Below are positions 1 to 6,768 of a stretch of 16,571 nt of DNA, in pieces. The translations under genes were made by a program, and so were the position numbers. The DNA comes from RGIG1840 sp964626795. GTDB lineage: Bacteria; Bacillota_I; Bacilli_A; RF39; UBA660. The DNA lies in contig CAZVIQ010000014.1 of the NCBI GenBank assembly GCA_964626795.1, positions 1 to 16,571 of the forward strand, in the 5' to 3' direction. The number at the start of each line of letters is the position of its first letter. Position 1 is the stretch's first letter. Below the pieces are notes generated by a model that worked only from the letters and a program-made list of their open reading frames with translations, ran no database searches and was not told the origin of the DNA.

Positions 1-386
1 AAGGATTTTTAAGAAGTGAAAGAAGTTTAATACAAACTATAGGGAGAGCAGCGAGAAATAAAAACGGGCATGTTATTATGTATGCAGACGTAGTAAGTGA
101 AGCAATGAAACTTGCTATAAGTGAAACAAATAGAAGAAAAAAGATACAAAATGAGTATAATATTAAAAATAATATTATTCCTGAAACAATAAAGAAAGAT
201 ATTAGAGATAGTATATCAAATGAAATAATAGAAGAAGAGAAATCTTACAAGCCGAAAACTAAAGCTGAAAAAATAAAATTAATAACTAATTTAGAAACAG
301 AAATGAGAAAAGCAGCAAAAGATTTAGATTTTGAAAGAGCGATGGAACTAAGAGATATTATATTTGAATTGCAACTTGAAGATTAA
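1..386 (+). CDS. uvrB: UvrABC system protein B, C-terminal part (5' end outside window)
   Basis: UvrB is the DNA-damage-verifying helicase-like subunit of nucleotide excision repair; it is loaded by UvrA and recruits UvrC. The reading frame is open from base 3, so this is the 3' end of a longer gene. The first visible residues, GFLRSERSLIQTIGRAARN, followed by HVIMYAD, are the conserved helicase motif VI region of UvrB with its arginine finger. Next comes the conserved linker containing ETNRRKKIQ and IPETIKKDIRD. The last ~40 residues (KAEKIKLITNLETEMRKAAKDLDFERAMELRDII) form the UVR motif, the coiled-coil hairpin that binds UvrC. An internal ATG at 78 is not the start, because the homology continues upstream of it. 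The gene ends in TAA 42 nt before the tRNA gene. uvrA, often the next gene, does not follow. The assignment is very secure. Confidence 0.97.
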   Translation, partial: GFLRSERSLIQTIGRAARNKNGHVIMYADVVSEAMKLAISETNRRKKIQNEYNIKNNIIPETIKKDIRDSISNEIIEEEKSYKPKTKAEKIKLITNLETEMRKAAKDLDFERAMELRDIIFELQLED

Positions 387-390
387 AGTA

Positions 391-419
391 TTTCCAAAAG
401 AAAAATTTAGTGATATAAT
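391..419 (+). promoter_or_regulatory. Probable promoter for tRNA-Leu
   Basis: An extended -10 element TGATATAAT (TATAAT at 414-419) lies 9 nt before the tRNA 5' end, the right distance for transcription to start a few bases upstream of the mature tRNA. The -35 candidate TTTCCA at 391-396 (17 nt spacing) matches the consensus at only four of six positions. Function is inferred. Confidence 0.5.
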
Positions 420-428
420 TTTCTTACT

Positions 429-515
429 GCTCGTGTGGCGAAATTGGTAGACGCGTCAGACTCAAAATCTGATGGTAGTGATATCATGTCGGTTCGAGTC
501 CGACCACGAGCACCA
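429..515 (+). tRNA. tRNA-Leu (anticodon CAA)
   Basis: The acceptor stem pairs GCTCGTG (429-435) with CACGAGC (505-511), followed by discriminator A and an encoded CCA at 513-515. The anticodon stem TCAGA/TCTGA closes the seven-base loop CTCAAAA (461-467), putting anticodon CAA at 463-465, which reads leucine codon TTG. The T arm contains GGTTCGAGTCC. A long variable arm between the anticodon and T stems and a D loop with TTGGTAGACG are typical of class II leucine tRNAs. It lies alone between uvrB and tig. Confidence 0.98.
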
Positions 516-669
516 AAATGATATGAATTCTAACAATCATGAAAATATTTTAATATATAAAACATGATAAAATTTTTACTAGGAGAAATGTATTATAAGT
601 GTTGAAATTGAGTTAAATAATAAAATAAATTATATGGTATTTTTTTAAATGTCAAACAATGGAATTTAT

Positions 670-699
670 TTGCACATTTTTATTAAAGTATGTTAAAAT
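670..699 (+). promoter_or_regulatory. Sigma-A-type promoter for tig
   Basis: TTGCAC at 670-675 and TAAAAT at 694-699 are spaced by 18 nt. Transcription would begin near 706, just ahead of the Shine-Dalgarno sequence of tig. The ~150 bases between the tRNA and this promoter (516-669) show no gene I can support; only weak AT-rich inverted repeats such as ATCATG...CATGAT are seen there. Confidence 0.6.
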
Positions 700-726
700 A
701 CATTAGGAGTGAAAGGAAGATATAAA

Positions 727-1968
727 ATGAAAAAAGTATATAATGAAAAAATAGAAGGAAAAGAATGGAAATACTGTATTGATACAGCGTTTAATAAAAA
801 GAAAAAAGATTTAAAAGTTGATGGATTTAGAAAAGGTCAATGTCCAAAAGAAGTTTACATTAAGAAATTTGGTGTTGAATCTTTATATATGGATGCAGTG
901 GATGAAGCACTTAAAAAAGTATATGATAAATTATTAAGTAAGGAAGATACTATTAAACCAGTATGTGCTCCAAGTGTAGATATTAAAAATATTACACCTG
1001 AATTAGTAGAAGTTGAAATGACTTTTGTAGGAGCTCCTGAAATAAAACTTGGAAAATATAAAGATTTAAAAATTAAGAAAGAAAAAGTTGAAGTAACTGA
1101 AGAAGAAATAGAACATGAACTTTTTCATATTAAAGATGAGTTTGCTGAAATAAGAGTTATGGAAGATGAACCACTTAAAAATGGTCAAATTGCTATAATT
1201 GATTTCGAAGGATTTAAAGATGGTAAAGCTTTTGATGGTGGAAAAGCAAAAGATTATTCTTTAACAATTGGAAGTAATTCATTTATACCTGGTTTTGAAG
1301 AAGCACTTGTTGGTATGAAAAATGGAGAAGAAAAAGAAATTGATCTTACTTTTCCAGAAGATTATCATTCAGAAGATTTAAAAGGAGCAAAAGTAACTTT
1401 TAAAGTTAAAATAAATGAGATTAAAGAAAGAGTACTACCTGAAATGAATGAGAATTTCTTTAAAGATCTAGGTTTTGAGGGAGTAGACAGTGTTGAAAAA
1501 CTTACTGAAGAAGTTAGAAACAATTTAATGGCTGTTAAAGAAAAGAAAGCTGAAGAAGAACACATATTTAAATGTTTAGATAAAGTTGTTGAAACTTCTA
1601 AATTTGAAATCCCAGAAGAACTTACAAATGATGAAGTAGAAAGACTACTTGAAGAATTTAATACACAATTAGGATATCAAGGTTTCACTTTAGATAAATA
1701 TCTTGAAATGACTGGTTTAAAACTAGAAAACGTAAAAGAACAAATGAAAGATGAAGCGAATAAAAGAATCGGATATAGACTTATATTAGATGCAATAATT
1801 AAAGAAGAAGATCTTAAAGTAGAAAAAGAAGAACTTGAAAAAACTATTGCTGAAATGGTAGAAAAATATCAAACAGAAAAAGATGAATTACTTAAAAATA
1901 TTGGTGGAGAAGATGTTATAGCTCATGATATTTTGGTAAAAAGAATATTTGAATTAATAAGCAAATAA
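727..1968 (+). CDS. tig: Trigger factor (ribosome-associated chaperone and prolyl isomerase)
   Basis: Trigger factor binds near the ribosomal exit tunnel and shields nascent chains; it is also a peptidyl-prolyl cis-trans isomerase. The product is 413 residues, near the family's usual 420-450. The N-terminal ribosome-binding domain (about 1-110) carries the signature GFRKGQCP (33-40; usual form GFRKG-x-x-P). The FKBP-type isomerase domain spans about 150-235 (GQIAIIDFEG, FIPGFEEALVGMKNGEEK). The rest (about 240-413) is the helical substrate-binding arms. I place the start at ATG 727, preceded at good spacing by AAAGGAAG (712-719). An in-frame GTG at 709 would sit on top of an AGGAG and add six residues with no family support. 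The gene has its own promoter and ends in a terminator shared with the convergent ATPase gene. In Bacilli tig often precedes clpX; here it does not. Confidence 0.95.
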   Translation: MKKVYNEKIEGKEWKYCIDTAFNKKKKDLKVDGFRKGQCPKEVYIKKFGVESLYMDAVDEALKKVYDKLLSKEDTIKPVCAPSVDIKNITPELVEVEMTFVGAPEIKLGKYKDLKIKKEKVEVTEEEIEHELFHIKDEFAEIRVMEDEPLKNGQIAIIDFEGFKDGKAFDGGKAKDYSLTIGSNSFIPGFEEALVGMKNGEEKEIDLTFPEDYHSEDLKGAKVTFKVKINEIKERVLPEMNENFFKDLGFEGVDSVEKLTEEVRNNLMAVKEKKAEEEHIFKCLDKVVETSKFEIPEELTNDEVERLLEEFNTQLGYQGFTLDKYLEMTGLKLENVKEQMKDEANKRIGYRLILDAIIKEEDLKVEKEELEKTIAEMVEKYQTEKDELLKNIGGEDVIAHDILVKRIFELISK

Positions 1969-1995
1969 AAAAAGGATCTCCAGTCCTTTTTATTT
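1969..1995. terminator. Bidirectional terminator between tig and the ATPase gene
   Basis: AAAAAGGA (1969-1976) and TCCTTTTT (1984-1991) form an 8-bp stem with a 7-nt loop. T-rich sequence follows on the plus strand, and the A-run in the left arm gives a T-run on the minus strand. It sits exactly between two convergent stop codons, so it can serve both genes. Confidence 0.8.
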
Positions 1996-2000
1996 TTATC

Positions 2001-3203
2001 TTAATAATTTTGAATATCATTATCAAGGTCAATTATTTTCATTATTTCTTCAAAAGAAGTTTCACCTTTAAGAACTTTATCTAGTCCATCTTGAAGAAGT
2101 GTAATAACGTCTCCTCCATATACAAGTTTTCTAAGTTCTTCTTTTTTAAGTCCATTTGTAATAGCATTTTTAATATCATCATTTATAAGAAGAGTTTCAA
2201 GTACTGCAATTCTATCTTTATAACCTTTAGAACAATGTTCACATCCTTCTTTATTGGCACTCATAATTTTTGTAATATCAACATTTAAAACTTTTTTAAA
2301 TACGTTTTTTTCATATTCACTTGCATCTCTTTCAATTTTACAATAGTCACATAATCTTCTTGCTAGATTTTGAGATATTATACCAGTAAGTGCACTACCT
2401 AAAAGATATCTTTCAACTGCCATATCAGTAAGTCTTTCAATGGTATTTAGAGAGTTATTAGTATGTAGAGTTGATAGAACCAAGTGTCCTGTGATACTTG
2501 CTCTTATTGCAATTCTTGCTGTTTCATCATCTCTTATTTCTCCAACCATTACTATATTAGGGTCTTGTCTTAAGACACTTCTTAGAACATTTGCAAATGT
2601 AAGACCTATTTCTGATTGAACCTGAACCTGATTTACTCCAGTAATATCCATCTCCACTGGATCTTCAACAGTAATTATATTTACTTCTTCTTTATTTAAT
2701 TTTTGAAGTAGAGAATAAACTGTAGTAGTTTTACCTGAACCAGTAGCTCCAGTTACAAGTATTATTCCATTCGGAACTTTTATCATCTTTTTTATTTTTT
2801 CTAAAGCTGCATTACTAAATCCTAAATGTTCAAGTCCTTCTAAACTTTTAGAGTAATCTAGAATACGTATAACTATTTTTTCACCAGTATTCGTAGGCAT
2901 ACTAGATACACGAAGATCAAGAATTTTGCCATTTATTTCTCTTTTAATTGCACCATCTTGTGGAAGTCTTGTTTCCATAATATTCATTGAGGCAATCATT
3001 TTAATACGACTTATCATATTTCTTTTATATTGAATTGGAATAATAGAGTAATCCATTAATTCTCCGTCCACTCTTATTCTTACTTTAAGACCTTTACTAG
3101 AAGGATCAAAGTGAATATCAGAAGCATTTTTATTAACAGCGTCTAATATAATATCGTTTGCTATTTCAACAATAGGCATAGTTTCAAAATCAAAATTTTT
3201 CAT
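2001..3203 (-). CDS. GspE/PilB/ComGA-family secretion or pilus assembly ATPase
   Basis: This is a cytoplasmic ATPase that powers polymerisation of (pseudo)pilins in type II secretion, type IV pilus or competence systems. The 400-residue product shows the full catalytic set: Walker A GATGSGKTT (152-160), Asp box VEDPVE (179-184), Walker B IVMVGEIRD (217-225) and His box TGHLVLSTLHTN (238-249). Two CxxC pairs (285-288 and 321-324) form the zinc-binding tetracysteine insert typical of GspE/PilB. The N-terminal N1/MshEN domain of full-length PilB (usually ~550 residues) is absent; the protein starts directly in the N2 domain (SDIHFDPS), as in the shorter ComGA-like forms. I chose ATG 3203 because GGGAG lies at the right spacing; the longer in-frame ATG at 3233 falls within the promoter -10. 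It is divergent from a prepilin gene, a likely substrate. No PilC/GspF or prepilin peptidase gene is in the window, so pilus versus competence cannot be settled. Confidence 0.9.
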   Translation of the reverse strand: MKNFDFETMPIVEIANDIILDAVNKNASDIHFDPSSKGLKVRIRVDGELMDYSIIPIQYKRNMISRIKMIASMNIMETRLPQDGAIKREINGKILDLRVSSMPTNTGEKIVIRILDYSKSLEGLEHLGFSNAALEKIKKMIKVPNGIILVTGATGSGKTTTVYSLLQKLNKEEVNIITVEDPVEMDITGVNQVQVQSEIGLTFANVLRSVLRQDPNIVMVGEIRDDETARIAIRASITGHLVLSTLHTNNSLNTIERLTDMAVERYLLGSALTGIISQNLARRLCDYCKIERDASEYEKNVFKKVLNVDITKIMSANKEGCEHCSKGYKDRIAVLETLLINDDIKNAITNGLKKEELRKLVYGGDVITLLQDGLDKVLKGETSFEEIMKIIDLDNDIQNY

Positions 3204-3231
3204 ATCTAGCTCTCCCTTTATTCTATAAAAC

Positions 3232-3260
3232 ATTATACATTAATAAAAGTATTCTATCAA
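3232..3260 (-). promoter_or_regulatory. Promoter of the ATPase gene
   Basis: On the minus strand, TTGATA (3255-3260) and TATAAT (3232-3237) are separated by exactly 17 nt, with TG just before the -10. The predicted transcript start, near 3225, leaves a leader of about 20 nt carrying the GGGAG ribosome binding site. This is a strong match to the sigma-A consensus. Confidence 0.75.
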
Positions 3261-3301
3261 TATCTTTTTTGAATAAGAGTTGTATAAAGAGATAATTTAA
3301 G

Positions 3302-3328
3302 ATTTAAGTTATAATTCACAACTTAAAT
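3302..3328. promoter_or_regulatory. Inverted repeat overlapping the prepilin -35 box, possible operator
   Basis: ATTTAAGTT (3302-3310) and AACTTAAAT (3320-3328) are perfect 9-nt inverted arms around a 9-nt centre that contains most of the -35 hexamer of the prepilin promoter. There is no T-run after it, so it is unlikely to be a terminator. Its position suggests a dimeric regulator binding site. The regulator is unknown. Confidence 0.45.
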
Positions 3329-3343
3329 TATACATGTTATAAT
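3315..3343 (+). promoter_or_regulatory. Promoter of the prepilin-argS unit
   Basis: TTCACA (3315-3320) and TATAAT (3338-3343) are spaced by 17 nt, and the -10 is preceded by TG (extended -10). It is divergent from the ATPase promoter about 80 bp away. Transcription would start around 3350, just before the AAGGAG of the prepilin gene. Confidence 0.75.
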
Positions 3344-3367
3344 GATAATATGAAGGAGTGAGTCAAA

Positions 3368-3802
3368 GTGATATATAACAGTAAAAAAGGATTTACATTA
3401 GTTGAATTATTAGCGACTTTAACATTACTTTTACTTTTTGTAATGATATTATTTCCTAGTATTATGGCTGTTTCTAAAAATATAAAAATAAATCAGTATA
3501 AATCACAAGTTGAATTTATTTTAACTGCTGCGAGAGAATACGGAGAAGACAATATAAATGATTTTGAAACAGGAAATTGTATTAAATATAACGGAAACAC
3601 ATTAACTGTTGGTAATCTCATTGAAGAGGGTTATATAAAACCTGATAAAGATAAAACTAAAATGACAGATCCAAGAAGTGATGAATCTATGAATGATTTA
3701 GAAGTCTGTGCGATGTATGTAAACTTTGATGATTTAAATGGAAAAGAACATTATAAGGTAATTTCCTGCTTCTGTAGTGAAGAAGAATGTCCGTGTCAGT
3801 GA
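3368..3802 (+). CDS. Type IV prepilin-like / pseudopilin protein with class III leader
   Basis: The 144-residue product begins with a short basic leader, then KKG|FTLVELLATLTLL. This is the class III signal cut after Gly8 by a prepilin peptidase, leaving Phe1 and the conserved Glu5 of the mature pilin. A hydrophobic helix follows (about 9-35), then an amphipathic helical spine and a small head with six cysteines (71, 114, 134, 136, 141, 143). The head contains TVGNLIEEGYIKP and NGKEHY, both echoed in the surface protein encoded at 8323. The start is a GTG at 3368 with AAGGAG nine bases upstream. The gene opens a unit with argS 13 nt downstream and is divergent from the pilus-type ATPase, so the two are probably partners. 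The extreme C-terminus is cysteine-rich (CFCSEEECPCQ), unusual for a pilin; it could bind metal or form disulfides. It ends in TGA. Confidence 0.85.
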   Translation: MIYNSKKGFTLVELLATLTLLLLFVMILFPSIMAVSKNIKINQYKSQVEFILTAAREYGEDNINDFETGNCIKYNGNTLTVGNLIEEGYIKPDKDKTKMTDPRSDESMNDLEVCAMYVNFDDLNGKEHYKVISCFCSEEECPCQ

Positions 3803-3815
3803 TTAGGAGAATGAT

Positions 3816-5507
3816 ATGAAAAAACAAATAGAAAATTTTATTATGCCGGTTTTTACAAAACTTAGAATAGATTCTTCAAATAATATAGTAAGTGACTCTG
3901 GTAGAAAAGAACTTTGTGATTACCAGATAAACACTGTTTTTTCCGTTGCTAAAACTTTTGGGAAAAATCCTAAAGAAATAGGTGAACTTATTGTAGAAGA
4001 AATAAATCTTTTAGAAGATTTTGATAAATACTTTAAAGAAGTATCTTTTGTGATGCCGGGTTTTATTAATATAAAAGTTAGTGATGAATTAATAAATATA
4101 GTATTAAATAAAAATATAAATAATAATTATGGAATAGAAGAAGTAAAAAAAGAAACTTTCTTTATTGATTATGGTGGACCTAATATTGCAAAACCTTTAC
4201 ATATTGGCCATTTAAGACCTGCAATAATAGGAGAATCAATAAAAAGAATAATAAATCTTAAAGGCTATAAAACTATAAGTGATGTTCATTTTGGAGACTT
4301 TGGACTTCAAATGGGTGAAGTTATCTATGGAATGCTTAGAGATAATAAAGATTTAGAAGAAGTAGATATCGATTATTTAAATAAAATATATCCTGAAATG
4401 AATAAACTTTGTAATGAAAACGAAGAAATATTAAATGAATGTAAAAAAATAACTAAGGAACTCCAGGAAAATGATAAATATAAAGAACACTTGGAAAAAA
4501 TTATAGAAGTATCTCTTAAAGATATAAAAAGATTATATGAATATTTAGATATATCTTTTGATTTGTGGCTTGGAGAACGTGATTCATTTCCGTTTGTTAA
4601 AGATTTAGTTAAGTTTTTAAATGAGCAAGGACTAGTAAAGTTAGATGATGGAGCTTATATAATTGATGTAAGTAAAGAAACTGATACCAAAGAAATACCA
4701 CCTTTTATACTTCTTAAAAATGATGGAGCAACTTTATATTCTACGACTGATTTAGCAACAATATATGATAGAGTAAATAAATATACAATTGACCATATGC
4801 TTTATGTAGTGGATGCAAGGCAGGAAATGCATTTTGAACAGGTGTTTAGAGTATGTGATAAAAGTAAACTTTTTCCATATAATAAACTTGAACATATAAA
4901 ATTTGGAACAATAAATGGAAGTGATAATAAACCATTTAAAACAAGAAGTGGAGATGTATTAAAACTTGATGATTTGATAAAAGAAACAAAAGAAACATTT
5001 ATATCAAAAAAAGAAGACAATAAAAATATGTCCGATGAAAATTTAGATAAAATAGTTAATGCAATTCTAAAATATGCAGATTTATCAAACAGCAGAGATA
5101 AAAACTATATATTCGATTTAAGTAAATTTAGTGACGTAAATGGAAAAACAGGACCTTATATTTTATATACTGCACTTAGAATTAGAAAGTTATTAAAAGA
5201 TAATCAATATGAAAAATCTGAAATAAAATCTGATATATATAATATAAATGATAGAGATCTTAGAATTAAACTTACTGAATTTGATAAATATTTGACTCTT
5301 GCAGTTAATAATAGAATGCCTCATTATATATGTGAATATTTATTTGAACTATGTAATTTAATAAATAATTTTTATCAAAATAATAATCTTAAAAACGAAA
5401 CAGATAATTCTAAAAAGAATAATTTGCTCAATATACTTGACTATTCATATAAATTAATAGAAGAAGCACTTAGTACATTAATTATTGAACTTCCAGAAAT
5501 TATGTAA
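3816..5507 (+). CDS. argS: Arginyl-tRNA synthetase
   Basis: ArgRS charges tRNA-Arg with arginine in the cytoplasm. The 563-residue product matches the usual length. It has the N-terminal Arg-specific tRNA-binding domain (about 1-95), and the class I catalytic core with PNIAKPLHIGHLRP, whose HIGH motif sits at 129-132. A degenerate KMSKS-equivalent lies near 373-379 (PFKTRSG), where many ArgRS enzymes lack the canonical motif. A C-terminal DALR-type anticodon-binding domain starts around TGPYILYTALRIRKLL and runs to the end. Start ATG 3816 has TAGGAG six bases upstream, and the gene lies 13 nt after the prepilin stop, so it is probably cotranscribed with it. No T-box is visible. A strong terminator follows. 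Finding a housekeeping gene downstream of a prepilin is odd but not unusual in compact genomes. Confidence 0.96.
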   Translation: MKKQIENFIMPVFTKLRIDSSNNIVSDSGRKELCDYQINTVFSVAKTFGKNPKEIGELIVEEINLLEDFDKYFKEVSFVMPGFINIKVSDELINIVLNKNINNNYGIEEVKKETFFIDYGGPNIAKPLHIGHLRPAIIGESIKRIINLKGYKTISDVHFGDFGLQMGEVIYGMLRDNKDLEEVDIDYLNKIYPEMNKLCNENEEILNECKKITKELQENDKYKEHLEKIIEVSLKDIKRLYEYLDISFDLWLGERDSFPFVKDLVKFLNEQGLVKLDDGAYIIDVSKETDTKEIPPFILLKNDGATLYSTTDLATIYDRVNKYTIDHMLYVVDARQEMHFEQVFRVCDKSKLFPYNKLEHIKFGTINGSDNKPFKTRSGDVLKLDDLIKETKETFISKKEDNKNMSDENLDKIVNAILKYADLSNSRDKNYIFDLSKFSDVNGKTGPYILYTALRIRKLLKDNQYEKSEIKSDIYNINDRDLRIKLTEFDKYLTLAVNNRMPHYICEYLFELCNLINNFYQNNNLKNETDNSKKNNLLNILDYSYKLIEEALSTLIIELPEIM

Positions 5508-5542
5508 AATAATTTTGTGCATAACTTATAAAAAATATAAAT

Positions 5543-5598
5543 AAAGACAGTTTTATAAAATCTAATATAAACAGATTTTATAATTTCTGCCTTTTTTT
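5543..5598 (+). terminator. Rho-independent terminator after argS
   Basis: TTATAAAATCT pairs with AGATTTTATAA (11 bp) around the loop AATATAAAC. The stem extends through an internal loop to CAG/CTG and then AAAG/CTTT, and is followed by a run of seven T (5592-5598). It separates argS from the nuclease gene. Confidence 0.85.
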
Positions 5599-5664
5599 AG
5601 TTGAAAACAATGAAAATATGGACTTTACTAACTGTTATATAATTGTTTTTAGAGGTGACTAATT

Positions 5665-6717
5665 ATTAAATATAAAGAAAATTCTATAGCAGATGTAGAA
5701 AAATTAATATGTTTAGCCGATAAAATAATAACTAATACAATTAGAAAGATTAACTACGAACATATTTTAATGTGCTTTAATATTGGAGAAATGATTAATG
5801 AATATAAAAAAAATCATAATTCCAAATATGGATATAACGTTATCAATCGATTTAGTGAAGAATTATCTTTTAAATATGGGAAAGGTTTTAGTAAACAAAA
5901 TATTGAAAGAATGTGTAAGTTTAATAAAATATTTAAATCAAATTTATTGGTAAAATGGGACCAAAATGAAAAGATTGCCTCGCTGGCGAGGCAATCTAAT
6001 AATATCTTAGAAAAATTATTTATAATGGGATATTTTACTAACATAACTTGGACTCATATTGTTGAATCACTAGTATTAAATGATTTAAAAACTATTCTCA
6101 AATATTTTGAAGAAATAAACAATAAGAAACTTACAAAAGAAGAAACAAGAAAGTTAATTAAATCCAAATCAATCGAAAGAATAATAAGTAATCAAAAAAA
6201 AGGAGAATTTAGCAATGAAATAGAGAAAACACTACGTGATCCTATAATTCTAAACATTGAAAACAAAAAGCGTAGTGAAAAAGAACTAGAAAATGAAATA
6301 ATAAAAAATCTATCAAATTTCAAAAAAGAAATTGGAAATGATATTATGTTCTATGAAAGACAATATAAGTTAAATATTAATTCTCTAACTCATAAAATAG
6401 ATTTGGTTTTTTATGATTTAAAAACAAATACTTTTTTACTAATAGATTTAAAAATAGGAAAAGTTACAAATCAAAATATATCACAGATGAAACGATATAT
6501 AAAACATTTTAAAGAAGAAAGAAACGATTATAGGATAAACATAGTAGGATTAATTTTAATTGAAACAAAAGACATAAGAATAGAAAAAAGTAAAAATATT
6601 TACCAGATACAATATTTAAATGAGATTCCAAAGGAAAAAGAACTTTTAAGAATTATTGATGAAAATAAAGTTATCTTGTTAAAAACAGAAAGTATAAAAG
6701 AAATAACTAATAAATAA
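5665..6717 (+). CDS. YhcG/DUF1016-type PD-(D/E)XK nuclease-like protein, start codon uncertain
   Basis: Members of this family have an N-terminal winged-helix DUF1016 domain and a C-terminal PD-(D/E)XK nuclease fold; they are associated with mobile DNA and defence, with function poorly defined. The N-terminal half shows YGKGFSKQNIERM and ITWTHIVESL, matching the family's FGKGFS-x-x-N and SWSH motifs. The C-terminal half has LRDPIILNI, FYERQYKL and IDLVFYD followed by LIDLKIGKV, where D and D-x-K would be catalytic; the usual Glu is Asp here. The first ATG (5770) is too late, because family-like sequence (KLICLADKIITNTIRKINYEH) continues upstream in frame to a TGA at 5656. The only plausible start is ATT 5665, nine nt after AGAGG; the frame then gives 350 residues. 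Either a rare ATT start is used or the start codon has been lost. A GC-rich palindrome sits inside the gene at 5972. No partner genes are adjacent. It looks like an insertion between core genes. Confidence 0.75.
   Translation: MKYKENSIADVEKLICLADKIITNTIRKINYEHILMCFNIGEMINEYKKNHNSKYGYNVINRFSEELSFKYGKGFSKQNIERMCKFNKIFKSNLLVKWDQNEKIASLARQSNNILEKLFIMGYFTNITWTHIVESLVLNDLKTILKYFEEINNKKLTKEETRKLIKSKSIERIISNQKKGEFSNEIEKTLRDPIILNIENKKRSEKELENEIIKNLSNFKKEIGNDIMFYERQYKLNINSLTHKIDLVFYDLKTNTFLLIDLKIGKVTNQNISQMKRYIKHFKEERNDYRINIVGLILIETKDIRIEKSKNIYQIQYLNEIPKEKELLRIIDENKVILLKTESIKEITNK
5972..5997. repeat. GC-rich perfect palindrome inside the nuclease gene
   Basis: The arm AGATTGCCTCGC (5972-5983) is followed by TG and then its exact reverse complement GCGAGGCAATCT (5986-5997). 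It contains 15 G/C in 26 bases, in a region that is otherwise strongly AT-rich. It is translated in frame as KIASLARQSN. It may be a small palindromic repeat that inserted without breaking the frame, or a structured mRNA hairpin. It lacks a T-run, so it is not a standard terminator. Confidence 0.85.
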
Positions 6718-6718
6718 A

Positions 6719-6751
6719 ACGACAAAAATCTCACTTCTTCTTTTTTATAAT
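6719..6751 (+). promoter_or_regulatory. Possible spoIIG promoter with long spacer and 0A-box-like sequence
   Basis: A perfect TATAAT lies at 6746-6751, and ACGACA (6719-6724), four of six matches to TTGACA, lies 21 nt upstream. The Spo0A-dependent spoIIG promoter of Bacillus is known for an over-long spacer of about 22 nt. The minus-strand reading across the -35 is TTTGTCGTT, similar to the Spo0A box TGTCGAA at five of seven bases. Transcription would start around 6758, compatible with the GTG start at 6769. This is suggestive only. Confidence 0.4.
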
Positions 6752-6768
6752 CAGAATTGGTGATACAT

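Noticed and set aside
516..570. Terminator after tRNA-Leu
   Set aside because: Only short, interrupted AT-rich dyads are present (ATGAT/ATCAT, ATCATG/CATGAT) without a convincing stem and T-run.
3790..3810. TGA as tryptophan (Mycoplasma-like code)
   Set aside because: The prepilin TGA is followed at once by the argS ribosome binding site, and the padR TGA overlaps the next ATG; Trp residues are encoded by TGG.
5599..5664. Clear promoter for the nuclease gene
   Set aside because: TGTTATATAAT near 5633-5643 could be an extended -10, but no -35 lies at a suitable distance, so I did not list it.
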